Assembly (NCBI GenBank): GCA_038147395.1
Contig: JAYQTM010000001.1
Span: forward strand, 1,612,001 to 1,676,000
Length of the DNA stretch: 64,000 bases
Source: Eutrophovita brisbanensis
GTDB lineage: Bacteria; Pseudomonadota; Gammaproteobacteria; Burkholderiales; Eutrophovitaceae
Direction: 5' to 3'
Positions 44,765 through 54,026 of the stretch are shown here, piece by piece. How positions within the stretch are numbered: position 1 is the first letter of the stretch; the number at the start of each line of letters is the position of its first letter. The notes under the pieces were generated by a model, which had not been told where the DNA came from, ran no database searches, and saw nothing but the letters and a program-made list of their open reading frames with translations. Both the position numbers and the translations under genes were made by a program.

Positions 44765-45178
44765 GTGACCAGCAACATTTTTCACTGCGCCGTTGAAGCA
44801 GGAGACCTGGAAACAACCGCAAAATTTTATGAGGACGTTTTAGGATGCCGCCGAGACAATTTTGAAGAGGGAAAATGGATTGATATTGATTTCTGGGGTA
44901 ACGAGCTCACATTACACAGTTCGACTCCGCGCTCGCAAACTCATGGTGAGCGGCATCATGTGATGATGGGAGAGGTTGTCGTGCCACACTTTGGGGTGCA
45001 TCTAAGCCGTGAGGTTTATGATCGAGTAAAAGCTTCCGTTAAAAAAACGGTCGGGTTTCTAGACGAGCCGTACATTCGGTTTCCCAACACAGAGTACGAA
45101 CAAGAAACATTTTTTTGTGAGGATCCCAACCATAACGTACTCGAGATCAAAAGTTTAGCGAAGGTCGCGAAAATGTAG
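44765..45178 (+). CDS. VOC-family (glyoxalase/dioxygenase fold) protein
   Basis: The 137-residue protein starts with GTG after GGAGGGAGG. Two VOC repeats are present: 'IFHCAVEAGDLETTAKFYED' with 'VLGCRRDNF', and 'VVPHFGVHLSREVYDRVKAS' with 'FFCEDPNHNVLEIKSL' at the end. His, His and Glu at the usual positions could bind a divalent metal. The specific activity is unknown. It stands alone between two convergent units. Confidence 0.82.
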   Translation: MTSNIFHCAVEAGDLETTAKFYEDVLGCRRDNFEEGKWIDIDFWGNELTLHSSTPRSQTHGERHHVMMGEVVVPHFGVHLSREVYDRVKASVKKTVGFLDEPYIRFPNTEYEQETFFCEDPNHNVLEIKSLAKVAKM

Positions 45179-45212
45179 TCACGAAAACGACGAAAAGAAT
45201 ACTCGATTGTGT

Positions 45213-46412
45213 CTAGCTGTTTTTTTGGATAAAACGGCTCATGCGATCAACACCTTCAACAATGCTCTCATTAGAAGCAGCGTAACTAAATCGCAAGTGT
45301 TGGCCGTCTCCTGGAACGCGCTTCCCGAAATGAATATCAGCAAGCACCGCGACACCAGTTTCTAGCAGTAGACGTTTTCTGAATTCCTCGGAATCAGCAG
45401 CTCCAATCATGTCACACGCCTCGGTAATGTTTGGCCAAGCGTAAAATGCTCCACCTGGGGTCTGACAGGTCACACCCGGCACGTCGTTTAATAACCCAAC
45501 GATCAAATCACGTCGCTCCAGAAACTTATCTCTCATCATTTGGGCACCAGACTGATCGCCCTCGAGTGCCTCCACGGCGGCCCATTGGGTGATGTGAGAG
45601 GCACACGATTCTGTGTTTGTGACCCATTTAGTGAATACCGGCGCAAGGATTTTGTTCGCAGCAAAGCCAAGACGCCATCCGGTCATTGCCCAAGTTTTTG
45701 AGCCACCATCGCACACAATCGTACGATCATGAACTGACGGGAACGATGCAATCGACGTGAATTCCTCCTCAAAGCAAAGCTGAGAGTAAATCTCATCCGA
45801 AAAAATCCATACATTCGGGTGCCGCTCCAACACCTCGGCCAATGCCTCTAGATCTGATCGAGGAACAATGCCACCGGTTGGGTTTTGAGGAGAGTTAAGA
45901 ATCAACAGGCGTGTTTTATCAGTTATTTTCGATTCAAGCTCATTAGGGTCCAAGCTGAACCCTCGAGACTCTCTCAAGTGAATCGGCACAGGAATCGCTC
46001 CATTGGCCTTAATTTGAGATTCATAAATAGGAAATCCAGGGTTTGGGTAAATAACCTCATGACCTTCCCCGTAATCCGTCGTCGCAAGTATCGAATACAT
46101 GATGAATGGCTTGGCACCAGCCGCTACAACAACATCACTTTCGTTAAAGTCGAACCCTCGCGTCCTATTCAAGTAAGTCGCAGCTGCCTGTCGTAACTCG
46201 GCAATTCCTGCAGACGGGGTGTAACCGTGTTTACCATCTTGAATGGCTTTGATGCCAGCGTCTTGAATGTTTTGGGGTGTTGGAAAATCTGGCATCCCGA
46301 TACAAAACGACAGAATATCCTTGCCCTGTCTTTGTAGCTCGTTGACCTCTGCCAACACGACAAACGCATTTTCAGTCCCCAATTGGGAAGAACGCTGTGA
46401 TAACACTGGCAT
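45213..46412 (-). CDS. Class I/II pyridoxal-phosphate aminotransferase
   Basis: The 399-residue enzyme has 'GKDILSFCIGMPDFPTP', 'HGYTPSAGIAELRQAA', 'NSPQNPTGGIVPRSDL' (Asn for PLP), Asp206 and Tyr209 in 'IFSDEIYSQL', and the Schiff-base Lys239 in 'CDGGSKTWAMTGWRLGF'. It belongs to the aspartate aminotransferase-like fold I group. A broad amino-acid specificity is likely. It is divergent from the TRAP importer and could process the imported compound or be unrelated. Confidence 0.9.
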   Translation of the reverse strand: MPVLSQRSSQLGTENAFVVLAEVNELQRQGKDILSFCIGMPDFPTPQNIQDAGIKAIQDGKHGYTPSAGIAELRQAAATYLNRTRGFDFNESDVVVAAGAKPFIMYSILATTDYGEGHEVIYPNPGFPIYESQIKANGAIPVPIHLRESRGFSLDPNELESKITDKTRLLILNSPQNPTGGIVPRSDLEALAEVLERHPNVWIFSDEIYSQLCFEEEFTSIASFPSVHDRTIVCDGGSKTWAMTGWRLGFAANKILAPVFTKWVTNTESCASHITQWAAVEALEGDQSGAQMMRDKFLERRDLIVGLLNDVPGVTCQTPGGAFYAWPNITEACDMIGAADSEEFRKRLLLETGVAVLADIHFGKRVPGDGQHLRFSYAASNESIVEGVDRMSRFIQKNS

Positions 46413-46658
46413 ATCTCAATTCCTTTAATTTCTCGCGTAAAAACCGTGGTAATGCAGGATGAGGCTTTCATCAACCTACATCAAGCGCGAAAGTGTACCT
46501 TAATTTTCCCGAATTATCGGCTCGGATTTCCTTAGAGGATTTGGGTAAACTTGTGCTCACACGATGAATAAAACATCATATACTCATGTGTCTTCACTCG
46601 AAGCATGATTAATTTGGATTGAAACCGAACACAGAGTCGGAACCTCAAGGAAACGGAT

Positions 46659-47795
46659 ATGAAAAAAACTTCTGACAACGCAAACACTACAGAGGCTCAA
46701 AAGCCGAGCTCGGGTCGACGTGGTCTTCTCAAGACGGGTCTTGGTGCCGCTTTACTCGGCGCACCCTTCATTCGCAACGCAGCAGCAGCAAAAACCACGA
46801 CTTGGAAAGTGCAAACCAGTTGGGATGCTGGCACGACCGGATACAAACTATTTGAAACTTGGGCGAATGCATTCGAAGAGAAATCAGGTGGTGAGCTCGC
46901 GATCAAACCGTTCCCTGCACGCTCGGTAGCTGCCGACAATAGCGCACTTTTTGATGCGGTCAGAACCGGAGTGCTCCAGGCAATGAATCCATTTACGATT
47001 TATTGGTCCGGAAAAATTCCTGCCTCTGTTTTTCTCACGTCTTACCCTGCCGGGCCGGATCAAACCAGTCACTGGGACACCATGTTTTATGGCCTAGGCA
47101 TGCTCGAGATGACTCGCGAGATTTTCAAGAAAAAAGGTCTTTTCTATGTCGGTCCGATTCAACACGACGCGAACATCATCCACTCCAAAAAAGCCGTCAA
47201 CAGCCTGAAAGATCTGAAGGGTATGAAGATTCGCCTACCAGGCGGCATGGTGTCACAAGTATTCGATAAGTTCGGTGCGAGTACAACCAGTCTACCAAGC
47301 TCGGATATCTATCCAGCCCTGGAAAAGGGTACGGTTGATGCGGCGGATTACGTTGGACCGGCAATTAACTATGACCTAGGATTTGCTGAGGTGACGAACT
47401 ACATCATCTGCGTTGGCCCTCCAGGACAGACTTCACTCTATCAACCGGTTGATTTGATGGACCTCACAGTGAACATGCGCGCTTGGAAACGCCTATCAGA
47501 CAAAATGAAAGTTTTTGTTGAAGAGCAGGTCCAGACCTACTCGGTTCACCATTACGTGACCATCCAAAAAGCAAATGCGGTCGCGATGAACAAATTCCTT
47601 GAGAAAGGAACGAAAGTTGCGAGACTCTCTGCAGACGATGTGGCGCAATTCCGACAAGCAGCAATTCCTGTTTGGTACGAGTGGGCAAAGAAGGACAAAG
47701 ATGCATCTCGAATCTTTAAGCTCCAGCAGGATTATATGCTTAACCCCTACATGGGATATCTGACGGAAGCAGACGTAAAAGGCAAGAAACTTTAG
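46659..47795 (+). CDS. DctP-family TRAP transporter substrate-binding protein
   Basis: The 378-residue periplasmic protein has a twin-arginine signal ('SSGRRGLLKTGLGAALLGAP'), so it is exported folded. The mature part 'WKVQTSWDAGTTGYKLFETW', 'DLKGMKIRLPGGMVSQVFDK', 'LPSSDIYPALEKGTVDAADY' and 'VGPAINYDLGFAEV' resembles TakP-type 2-oxoacid or mandelate-type binding proteins. A small hairpin and the two permease genes follow. It sets the ligand of the importer; which ligand is unknown. Confidence 0.92.
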   Translation: MKKTSDNANTTEAQKPSSGRRGLLKTGLGAALLGAPFIRNAAAAKTTTWKVQTSWDAGTTGYKLFETWANAFEEKSGGELAIKPFPARSVAADNSALFDAVRTGVLQAMNPFTIYWSGKIPASVFLTSYPAGPDQTSHWDTMFYGLGMLEMTREIFKKKGLFYVGPIQHDANIIHSKKAVNSLKDLKGMKIRLPGGMVSQVFDKFGASTTSLPSSDIYPALEKGTVDAADYVGPAINYDLGFAEVTNYIICVGPPGQTSLYQPVDLMDLTVNMRAWKRLSDKMKVFVEEQVQTYSVHHYVTIQKANAVAMNKFLEKGTKVARLSADDVAQFRQAAIPVWYEWAKKDKDASRIFKLQQDYMLNPYMGYLTEADVKGKKL

Positions 47796-47822
47796 GCATC
47801 AAGCCTTATATAATTGTGTCAG

Positions 47823-47844
47823 CGGCGGATCTTGTTATCCGCCG
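47823..47844 (+). other. Intercistronic stem-loop between binding protein and permeases
   Basis: A perfect eight-base stem CGGCGGAT/ATCCGCCG (47823-47830, 47837-47844) with a six-base loop lies between the DctP and DctQ genes. TTCTCTTAT follows, a weak T run. Such hairpins stabilise the upstream message or give partial termination, so that binding protein exceeds permease. Confidence 0.65.
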
Positions 47845-47879
47845 TTCTCTTATCTGAATAAATCGGGAGATTATTCGTC

Positions 47880-48521
47880 ATGGACCAATCAACAAATTTC
47901 GTCCTACCGCATTGGATTTATTGGGGATGGCTCGCCGTCATGCCAATTATCTTCATGTGGATATCTAAAGGAGCTCGGATCGCTGAGCTCGACCCCAAGG
48001 ACAGCGAATATGAACGCACAGGATTCACACGATTTTTAGACTGGACATCGAACGCGTCCGGACTCTTTGTCTCTCTGTGGACAGTGAACGCGGTCTGTGT
48101 TTACTTCTACGAAGTGATTTCCAGGTACGTCTTTGACGCGCCCACAATATGGGCCCACCAGTCGTCTTATCTCCTCTTCGGAATGCAATACCTGTTAGCT
48201 GGCGGATTCGCACTTTTGCACGGAGATCATGTTCGGGTAGACGTCGTATACATCAAGCTTCCCAAACTGGGACAGATTGGCATGGATATTTTCACCTCGA
48301 TCTTCTTCTTCATTTTCGCACTCGCTCTAGCCGGTACGTGCTGGCGTTTTTTCTTTGATTCATTTGATATGGCTGAAGTCACAGAAGAAACCTGGCAAGT
48401 CCAAATGTACCCGGTAAAAGGCATGATGGTTCTAGGAGCCATTTTGCTCACACTCGCGGGATTATCGAAACTTCTCAAGGACATTAAGCTCTTCAAAAAA
48501 ATTGCAGGAGGTGTCGCATGA
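47880..48521 (+). CDS. TRAP transporter small permease (DctQ)
   Basis: The 213-residue protein has four main membrane helices, with 'FVLPHWIYWGWLAVMPIIFM' near the start and 'QSSYLLFGMQYLLAGGFALL' followed by 'HGDHVRVDVVY', the conserved DctQ loop. It is longer than the common 160-180 residues, with an extra N-terminal helix. Its stop overlaps the start of the DctM gene (ATGA). Confidence 0.9.
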   Translation: MDQSTNFVLPHWIYWGWLAVMPIIFMWISKGARIAELDPKDSEYERTGFTRFLDWTSNASGLFVSLWTVNAVCVYFYEVISRYVFDAPTIWAHQSSYLLFGMQYLLAGGFALLHGDHVRVDVVYIKLPKLGQIGMDIFTSIFFFIFALALAGTCWRFFFDSFDMAEVTEETWQVQMYPVKGMMVLGAILLTLAGLSKLLKDIKLFKKIAGGVA

Positions 48522-50050
48522 ATACCCAAACCATGACACCAGACGCAAAGTCCTCCGGAGGAATCTGGAAATGGATCATGATCCTCGCAACGCTCGGATT
48601 CCTGTTCGTGTGCTGTGTCGAGCTCATTAACATTCTTTTCTACGATCCCTACGAAGAGGAGCGTTTCTTATTCTCATTCGCTGAGAGCTTGATGGAAACC
48701 GAAATTGAGGCACTCACATTCCTCATGTTCGGCTCACTGGCACTGCTGCTCATGGCAGGACTCCCAATGGCCTTCGTGGTTGGCGGCTTAGGTGTCGTAT
48801 TCATCTACCTTGTCGGTGGCCAAACAATGGTCAACATCATTCCGACACGGATTTTCCCTTTGATGTCCAATGCCGACCTCGCCGCGATTCCATTATTTAT
48901 CTTCATGGCATCAATGCTCGAAAAGGCTGGCCTAATCGAGGAGATGTTCGACGTCGTATACAAATGGATGGGCGGGCTGAGTGGCGGTCTCGCCGCAGCG
49001 ACGATCTTAGCATCGACCATATTAGCCGCTATGGTGGGCGTGATTGGTGCCGCAGTTGTCACGATGGGAATCATTGCGCTGCCAGCGATGTTAAAGCGAA
49101 AATATGATCATAAGATCGCGTTGGGCTCCATTATGGCAGGAGGCACACTCGGCATTTTGATTCCACCGTCTATCCTCGCGATTCTATATGCAGTGATTGC
49201 TCAACAAAGTGTGGGACAGTTGTATCTTGGCTCTCTCGTCCCAGGCCTCATGCTCTCTGGCCTATACATTGCGTATGTGGTTGCTCGCTCGTTGATGAAT
49301 CCAAAACTAGGCCCACCTCTACCCAAAGAAGAGCGCGTTTCTTTTGTAGAGAAAGTCAGGTTGTTCCGAAATCTGCTCGCCCCAATCGTGTTGGTTTTCT
49401 TAGTTCTCGGCCTGCTCTTCGGTGGAATCGCGACCCCGGTTGAAGCCGCGGGAATTGGGTCGTTCGGCGCGATGATTGTCTCCATGATGCATAAGCGCTT
49501 CTCGCTAGAGGCCCTACGCGACGCGTCCATCACAACAGCGCGCGCGTCAGCCATGGTGCTTTGGATTATCTTTGGCGCATCCGTCTTCGTGGGCTTCTTT
49601 ATCCTTCAAGGTGGACAGGACTTTATTACAGAAACCATCCTCGGCACTGGACTGAGTCCCTATGGCATCTTGCTATTGATGATGGTGACCTTGGTCTTTC
49701 TCGGCATGTTTCTCGACTGGGTGGGCATCTTGTTACTCACGGTGCCTATTTTTGTACCGATCATCCAATCGCTCAGCTTTGATGGATTATTCGGACTACC
49801 TGGAGTCGACAGCAGTGTGGTGGTCCTTTGGTTCGGTGTGATTTATCTCGTGAACATGCAAATGTCGTTCCTAAGCCCACCATTTGGATACGCGTTGTTC
49901 TATCTTCGAGGCGTTTGCCCACCTGAAATTAGCATGGCGACCATTTTCAAGTCTGCGTTGGTCTTTCTGGCCATCCAAGTGTTTGCTGTGTTTTTATGTG
50001 TGGTCTTTCCCTCGATTATTACGTGGCTACCTCAAGCGATCTACGGTTAG
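48518..50050 (+). CDS. TRAP transporter large permease (DctM)
   Basis: The 510-residue protein has about 13 membrane helices. 'GVIGAAVVTMGIIALPAMLK', 'AGGTLGILIPPSILAILYAV' and 'VTLVFLGMFLDWVGILLLTV' are the DctM core and the paired motifs. It carries the substrate using a sodium gradient. The N-terminus has an extra helix and a charged loop ('FYDPYEEERFLFSFAESLME'). A strong terminator follows 20 bases after the stop. Confidence 0.93.
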   Translation: MNTQTMTPDAKSSGGIWKWIMILATLGFLFVCCVELINILFYDPYEEERFLFSFAESLMETEIEALTFLMFGSLALLLMAGLPMAFVVGGLGVVFIYLVGGQTMVNIIPTRIFPLMSNADLAAIPLFIFMASMLEKAGLIEEMFDVVYKWMGGLSGGLAAATILASTILAAMVGVIGAAVVTMGIIALPAMLKRKYDHKIALGSIMAGGTLGILIPPSILAILYAVIAQQSVGQLYLGSLVPGLMLSGLYIAYVVARSLMNPKLGPPLPKEERVSFVEKVRLFRNLLAPIVLVFLVLGLLFGGIATPVEAAGIGSFGAMIVSMMHKRFSLEALRDASITTARASAMVLWIIFGASVFVGFFILQGGQDFITETILGTGLSPYGILLLMMVTLVFLGMFLDWVGILLLTVPIFVPIIQSLSFDGLFGLPGVDSSVVVLWFGVIYLVNMQMSFLSPPFGYALFYLRGVCPPEISMATIFKSALVFLAIQVFAVFLCVVFPSIITWLPQAIYG

Positions 50051-50069
50051 CGCACTGGCACCACATATC

Positions 50070-50099
50070 AAAAAGCCCGACTGTGTCGGGCTTTTTTTT
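50070..50099. terminator. Rho-independent terminator after the TRAP operon
   Basis: GCCCGAC (50075-50081), loop TGT, GTCGGGC (50085-50091), followed by eight T on the plus strand and preceded by five A. It ends the dctPQM transcript, and with weaker T tract also the convergent tonB transcript. Confidence 0.92.
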
Positions 50100-50101
50100 G
50101 C

Positions 50102-50806
50102 TCAGCTTTTTCTCCAAGGATCAATTTTAAATATGAATCGTTGGATGAATTGCGGGCCCTTCTCACAGAAGCGTTTAAAGTGCCAACTTCTCACCTTCTC
50201 CAAAACCTCTTTATTGAATACGCCAGGAGGGTTCGCGGCGATCACCTCGGCATTAATCACATTGCCCTCATCATCTACAGTGATCAACACGTCGATATCA
50301 CCCTCAATCCCGTCATCCTCTGCTGATCTTGGATACACAGGAAACGGGGATTTATTGACAGGACACGGGTCTTGAAAAACAGAGGGTAATGGCGGCAACT
50401 CCGCTTTCTTCTTTTTCTTGGGCTTCGGTTCTGGTTTCGGGAGCGCAATCTTTGCCGGAATCTCGTTAGGTAACGGTTTCGGTGGCACCAACTTAACCGT
50501 ATTTTTAATCCGCTTTAAATCAGGCTCAGGCTTTTCCTCAACCTTAGGCTTTGGCGGTGGCGTTTTTTTCTCTTTTGGCACTGGCGGCTGATCAAGCTTC
50601 ACCGTCATGATCGGCTCGGGCTTGGGTTTAGGCTCCTTAACGAGGTCAACCACACTTTGCCAATTGAATAAATAACCACCGGCAGGGAGTAAAAATTCAA
50701 TCAATAGTGCGATCAAAAAGGCCTTCCAAATCGCCAACCCTCGCTCTCGGTCAGGTGATTGCTCAGCCCACAGTGGAGAAACAGCACGATGCCGATTAAA
50801 AAACAT
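50102..50806 (-). CDS. tonB: Energy transducer TonB
   Basis: The protein has one N-terminal membrane helix ('AIWKAFLIALLIEFLLPAGG'), a long periplasmic Pro/Lys/Glu linker ('PKPEPKPKKKKKAELPPLP' and others), and a C-terminal TonB domain ('GIEGDIDVLITVDDEGNVIN', 'VLEKVRSWHFKRF'). The frame extends to 50890 inside exbD, so the ATG at 50806 (234 residues) is preferred. It transmits ExbBD proton-motive energy to outer-membrane receptors; no receptor gene is in the window. Confidence 0.9.
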   Translation of the reverse strand: MFFNRHRAVSPLWAEQSPDRERGLAIWKAFLIALLIEFLLPAGGYLFNWQSVVDLVKEPKPKPEPIMTVKLDQPPVPKEKKTPPPKPKVEEKPEPDLKRIKNTVKLVPPKPLPNEIPAKIALPKPEPKPKKKKKAELPPLPSVFQDPCPVNKSPFPVYPRSAEDDGIEGDIDVLITVDDEGNVINAEVIAANPPGVFNKEVLEKVRSWHFKRFCEKGPQFIQRFIFKIDPWRKS

Positions 50807-50819
50807 CCGGTTTATGGCC

Positions 50820-51236
50820 CTAATTTCCCGCTGCGATCGCAGCGATTCCAACCGAGTTAATACCCGCGCCTCGTACACTGTCCATGACATTAATTAGTGT
50901 CTCGAGCTGTACGTCTTTATCACCCGCGATGATGACCGAAACTTTTCTATTTTTCTTAAGCTCCATCAACCGAGACGTGAGATCTTCTCCAGAGATAGTC
51001 TTTCCGTCCACGATGAATTGGTTGTCTTTCTTAACACCCACCGTGATGGTCGACTCCTTGATTGTCTCGGTCGTTTTTGATCCAGGCAGATTCATATCCA
51101 CGCCTGTACCGGCGATCATCTTAAGAGAAATCACGACAAAGAAAATCAACAGGAACATCATGATATCAATCATCGGAATCACCTCAACCCGGGGTCTTTC
51201 CGCTTCTAGATAACTGTTTCGACTTCGTCTAGCCAT
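50820..51236 (-). CDS. exbD: ExbD/TolR-family proton-channel subunit
   Basis: The 138-residue protein has the short cytoplasmic start, one helix with the essential Asp24 in 'VIPMIDIMMFLLIFFVVI', and a periplasmic domain ('FIVDGKTISGEDLTSRLMEL', 'VSVIIAGDKDVQLETLINVM'). It forms the proton-driven motor with ExbB. It lies 40 bases after exbB and 13 bases before tonB, a standard exbB-exbD-tonB operon. Confidence 0.93.
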   Translation of the reverse strand: MARRSRNSYLEAERPRVEVIPMIDIMMFLLIFFVVISLKMIAGTGVDMNLPGSKTTETIKESTITVGVKKDNQFIVDGKTISGEDLTSRLMELKKNRKVSVIIAGDKDVQLETLINVMDSVRGAGINSVGIAAIAAGN

Positions 51237-51276
51237 AACTTGTTTACCTCAAATGGGTTAGTCGCATCGACCTCAA

Positions 51277-51906
51277 TTACTGCGATCCACCGCCGTATAA
51301 ACGATTCAGCAGCATCGTCTTGATGAGATCCATTTGGTGCATGGCAAGCCGGACTCGCTTGTTGAAATGATTTAAAAAGAGAACCGCAATAATGGCGATG
51401 AGCAAACCACCACCGGTTGCAACAAGCGCCTCGGCAATACCACCAGTGACCATCTTCGTCGTGTTCTCAGTTGACCCAGAGGTTCCCAAGACATCAAACG
51501 CGTGCACCATCCCGATGATGGTTCCCAAAAGACCCATCAACGGCGCCAAAGTGACCGAGGTATCCAATAACCAAATACTGCGATCAATTTTGGGTAATTG
51601 CCACATGATCGACTCTTCAAGTTGGCGATCCATGGCTTCGGTATCTTTAACGTCAGACGTAAGAGACGTTGTGATTAACGCAACTTGTAGCGTCTCAGAG
51701 TAGTGCTCCTCGAGTTGCTTTAATTTCTCTTTCTCCTGATATCCCACATCTCTTAAGTCTCGCTCGAGCGCGTCGCCGCTCTTGAGCACTCGATGATAAA
51801 AATACAGACGCTCAACGATGACGGTCAGCGTGATTAAAAGCAAAAGACCCATGAGCGGCAGCAGACCACCGGACATGATACTGAAGTGAATGATTGTCTC
51901 GATCAT
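51277..51906 (-). CDS. exbB: ExbB/TolQ/MotA-family proton-channel protein
   Basis: The 209-residue protein has three membrane helices: one near the N-terminus ('GGLLPLMGLLLLITLTVIVE'), then 'LLDTSVTLAPLMGLLGTIIG' and 'GIAEALVATGGGLLIAIIAV' near the C-terminus. The order and 'APLMGLLGTIIGMVHAF' are the ExbB signature. It is the first gene of the TonB energising operon. Confidence 0.92.
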   Translation of the reverse strand: MIETIIHFSIMSGGLLPLMGLLLLITLTVIVERLYFYHRVLKSGDALERDLRDVGYQEKEKLKQLEEHYSETLQVALITTSLTSDVKDTEAMDRQLEESIMWQLPKIDRSIWLLDTSVTLAPLMGLLGTIIGMVHAFDVLGTSGSTENTTKMVTGGIAEALVATGGGLLIAIIAVLFLNHFNKRVRLAMHQMDLIKTMLLNRLYGGGSQ

Positions 51907-51959
51907 GTGATTAATCCCCTATTCAACCAAATACATCTCACGATGAATTTATTTTTTAT

Positions 51960-53000
51960 TTATCTTTTGACGGGTGGGTAAAACGGCATGCCATATCGCT
52001 CAACGATCCGTTTTATCTCTCCCGACTCCAACATTTCCTCAAATGCATCATCAATAAATTTTTTAAATTCTGTTTCTTTAGCCTTAACAACCCACACACT
52101 GTTCCATCTCAGTTTAGGCTCTGGAACGTATCCCTCGGCCATCTCAAACTCTGCCTCTGGTCGGGTCAATTTCGCTTGAGATATTGCTCCAGACCAGATC
52201 ATCCCCGCGTCAACATCACGCCGAATTAACGCATCGATTACCCGATAATTTTGGAAAAACGTTTCATTAGGAATATCGTTCTCATCCGCATAATCACTCA
52301 TCGGCGAATAGGCAGGTAAACCGACTTTGACCCCCATACGCTTGATGTCATCTAAATTCTTCGCGCCCTTTGCTGGGCCCTGAGTCACCAATACAAAACC
52401 TGTGCTCATGAAGGGTTTGGTGTACACGAGCTTGTTTGGCTTCATCTGGTGATCGTCATCTCCCGTCTCAGTGAGTCCTAAAACCACATCACAACGACCT
52501 TGGTTGATCGATTGATCATACGCGCCACCAGGTGCGCCGGGCCCGAAACGGGTGGACATGTTGACCCACATTAACGCTACGCGCCAATTGTGCTTCTTCG
52601 CGATCGCGTTAAGTATCTCTATCTCGAGGCCATCGGGCTCGTTTTTTCTGGATGTCCTCGAAAATGGCCAGAACCACCCATCCGCACAGGCGAGGATTGC
52701 GTTGAGCTCCTTCGCACGATCCAGCGCATGCATCTTGGCCACGTCAGCTCGTCCAATTATTTCTCTGACGTTTTTATATCCTGCTCGGTATAACGGATCA
52801 GAAAGCGGTTCGAATACCTCGGGCTCTATATATCCCATCGTCGGCCCACGGTTGCGACCATAAACGTACTCGTCCTCAAGCTGGATGGGCTTAGCCTGTT
52901 TCTCTTGCGCGAATGAGACTGACGAAACCCCAATCATCGACAAGGATGCAATGAGTGCAACGATCGATAACGACCGTGGAGTGATCAGAGCTTTAAGCAT
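51960..53000 (-). CDS. MxaJ-like (quinoprotein-dehydrogenase-associated) periplasmic binding protein
   Basis: A family 3-type periplasmic binding protein with signal peptide ('SLSIVALIASLSMIGVSSVS' then 'FAQE'). 'ILACADGWFWPFSRTSRKNE' with 'PDGLEIEILNAIAKKHNW', 'QGRCDVVLGLTETGDD' and 'VGLPAYSPMSDYADEND' match the binding-protein family found with PQQ-dependent dehydrogenases (MxaJ-like). The ATG at 53000 is chosen over 53090 to give the signal. No quinoprotein gene or ABC permease is in the window, so its partner lies elsewhere. It is upstream of exbB by about 50 bases. Confidence 0.8.
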   Translation of the reverse strand: MLKALITPRSLSIVALIASLSMIGVSSVSFAQEKQAKPIQLEDEYVYGRNRGPTMGYIEPEVFEPLSDPLYRAGYKNVREIIGRADVAKMHALDRAKELNAILACADGWFWPFSRTSRKNEPDGLEIEILNAIAKKHNWRVALMWVNMSTRFGPGAPGGAYDQSINQGRCDVVLGLTETGDDDHQMKPNKLVYTKPFMSTGFVLVTQGPAKGAKNLDDIKRMGVKVGLPAYSPMSDYADENDIPNETFFQNYRVIDALIRRDVDAGMIWSGAISQAKLTRPEAEFEMAEGYVPEPKLRWNSVWVVKAKETEFKKFIDDAFEEMLESGEIKRIVERYGMPFYPPVKR

Positions 53001-53202
53001 TTTCCATTCAGCGTCACCACAAAGTGCAGCAGTACCTGTTACCTCTGGTGATGATTTAAAAACCACAATACGAAACGGGTGATAGTACACTAATTTATAC
53101 GTAATGTTCTCCTACTCCTCGAAGAATAGATCACGTAACATGGGCTAAATTGATTCCGACTCATCGAGCCATTTACACATTGCGTTCTCTGGTGATTACA
53201 AC

Positions 53203-54003
53203 GTGACAGAACACAACAAGTCTTTACAGGCAGCCAAGGAGCTGCAGCGACAGCACAAGGAAAACGTCGCTTTTTCGAATCTCTCCTCAGAACTGCACCC
53301 AACAACTGAGGATGAGGCTTACGCCATTCAGCGCGAGCTCTTTACGCTAAGAAAATCAGATTGGGGTGATATCGCGGGTTATAAAGTCGCGCTCACCTCG
53401 GAGGTGATGCAGCGCATGCTCAATTTCCCCTCACCATTCAGCGGCCCACTTCACGCCAACTTGATTCAAAAAAGCGGAGCACGATTAATCGCCTCAGATT
53501 ACGGCCGTTTGTGTATCGAGTGCGAAATCGCAGCAATATTAAGAGACGACTTACCTCTACGTGACCAGCCCTACACCAGGAACGATATCGAAGACGCCGT
53601 GGACATGATTACACCCGCTCTTGAGATCGTTGATGACAGACGTGCTGATTACGACCATATTAGCAAGGAGGTTCACACACTCATTGCGGACAATGCCTGG
53701 AACAAAGGTCTCGTTCACGGAACCCTCGTACGGGATTGGCGTCAATTGGATTTAGCCAGTCTCCAAGGCACCGTATCAATCAACGGGCATGTGACGGGTA
53801 CTGGAAAAGGCGCTGACGTACTCGGTCATCCATTTGAGGCACTCGCATGGTTAACCAACAAGGTACTGAGTCAGGGGAAAATTATAAAAAGTGGGATGAC
53901 CATCATGACAGGTACGATGATCAAAACGCAATTTGTATCTGCTGGGGATACACTGACATTTCATATCCCGGAGCTGGGCTCAGTCACCACTGAAATTCTT
54001 TAG
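53203..54003 (+). CDS. 2-keto-4-pentenoate hydratase-like (MhpD/FAH family) enzyme
   Basis: The 266-residue enzyme starts with GTG. It has 'GDIAGYKVALTSEVMQRML', 'YGRLCIECEIAAILRDDLP' (metal ligands), 'MITPALEIVDDRRADY' and 'PFEALAWLTNKVLSQGKIIK', the MhpD arrangement. It adds water to a 2-oxo-4-enoate, as in aromatic meta-cleavage, or acts as a decarboxylase of the same fold. No other meta-cleavage genes are near; a transporter gene follows 23 bases later. Confidence 0.83.
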   Translation: MTEHNKSLQAAKELQRQHKENVAFSNLSSELHPTTEDEAYAIQRELFTLRKSDWGDIAGYKVALTSEVMQRMLNFPSPFSGPLHANLIQKSGARLIASDYGRLCIECEIAAILRDDLPLRDQPYTRNDIEDAVDMITPALEIVDDRRADYDHISKEVHTLIADNAWNKGLVHGTLVRDWRQLDLASLQGTVSINGHVTGTGKGADVLGHPFEALAWLTNKVLSQGKIIKSGMTIMTGTMIKTQFVSAGDTLTFHIPELGSVTTEIL

Positions 54004-54026
54004 TGTCTTAGAGACACAGGGGGCGA

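Noticed and set aside
44409..44768. Plus-strand frame of 119 codons after the secreted hypothetical
   Set aside because: It overlaps the end of the previous gene and two stem-loops, and its sequence has no protein-like pattern.
46551..46584. Possible promoter TTGTGC ... TATACT before the TRAP operon
   Set aside because: The spacing of 22 bases is too long for a normal sigma70 promoter; only the -10 box is good.
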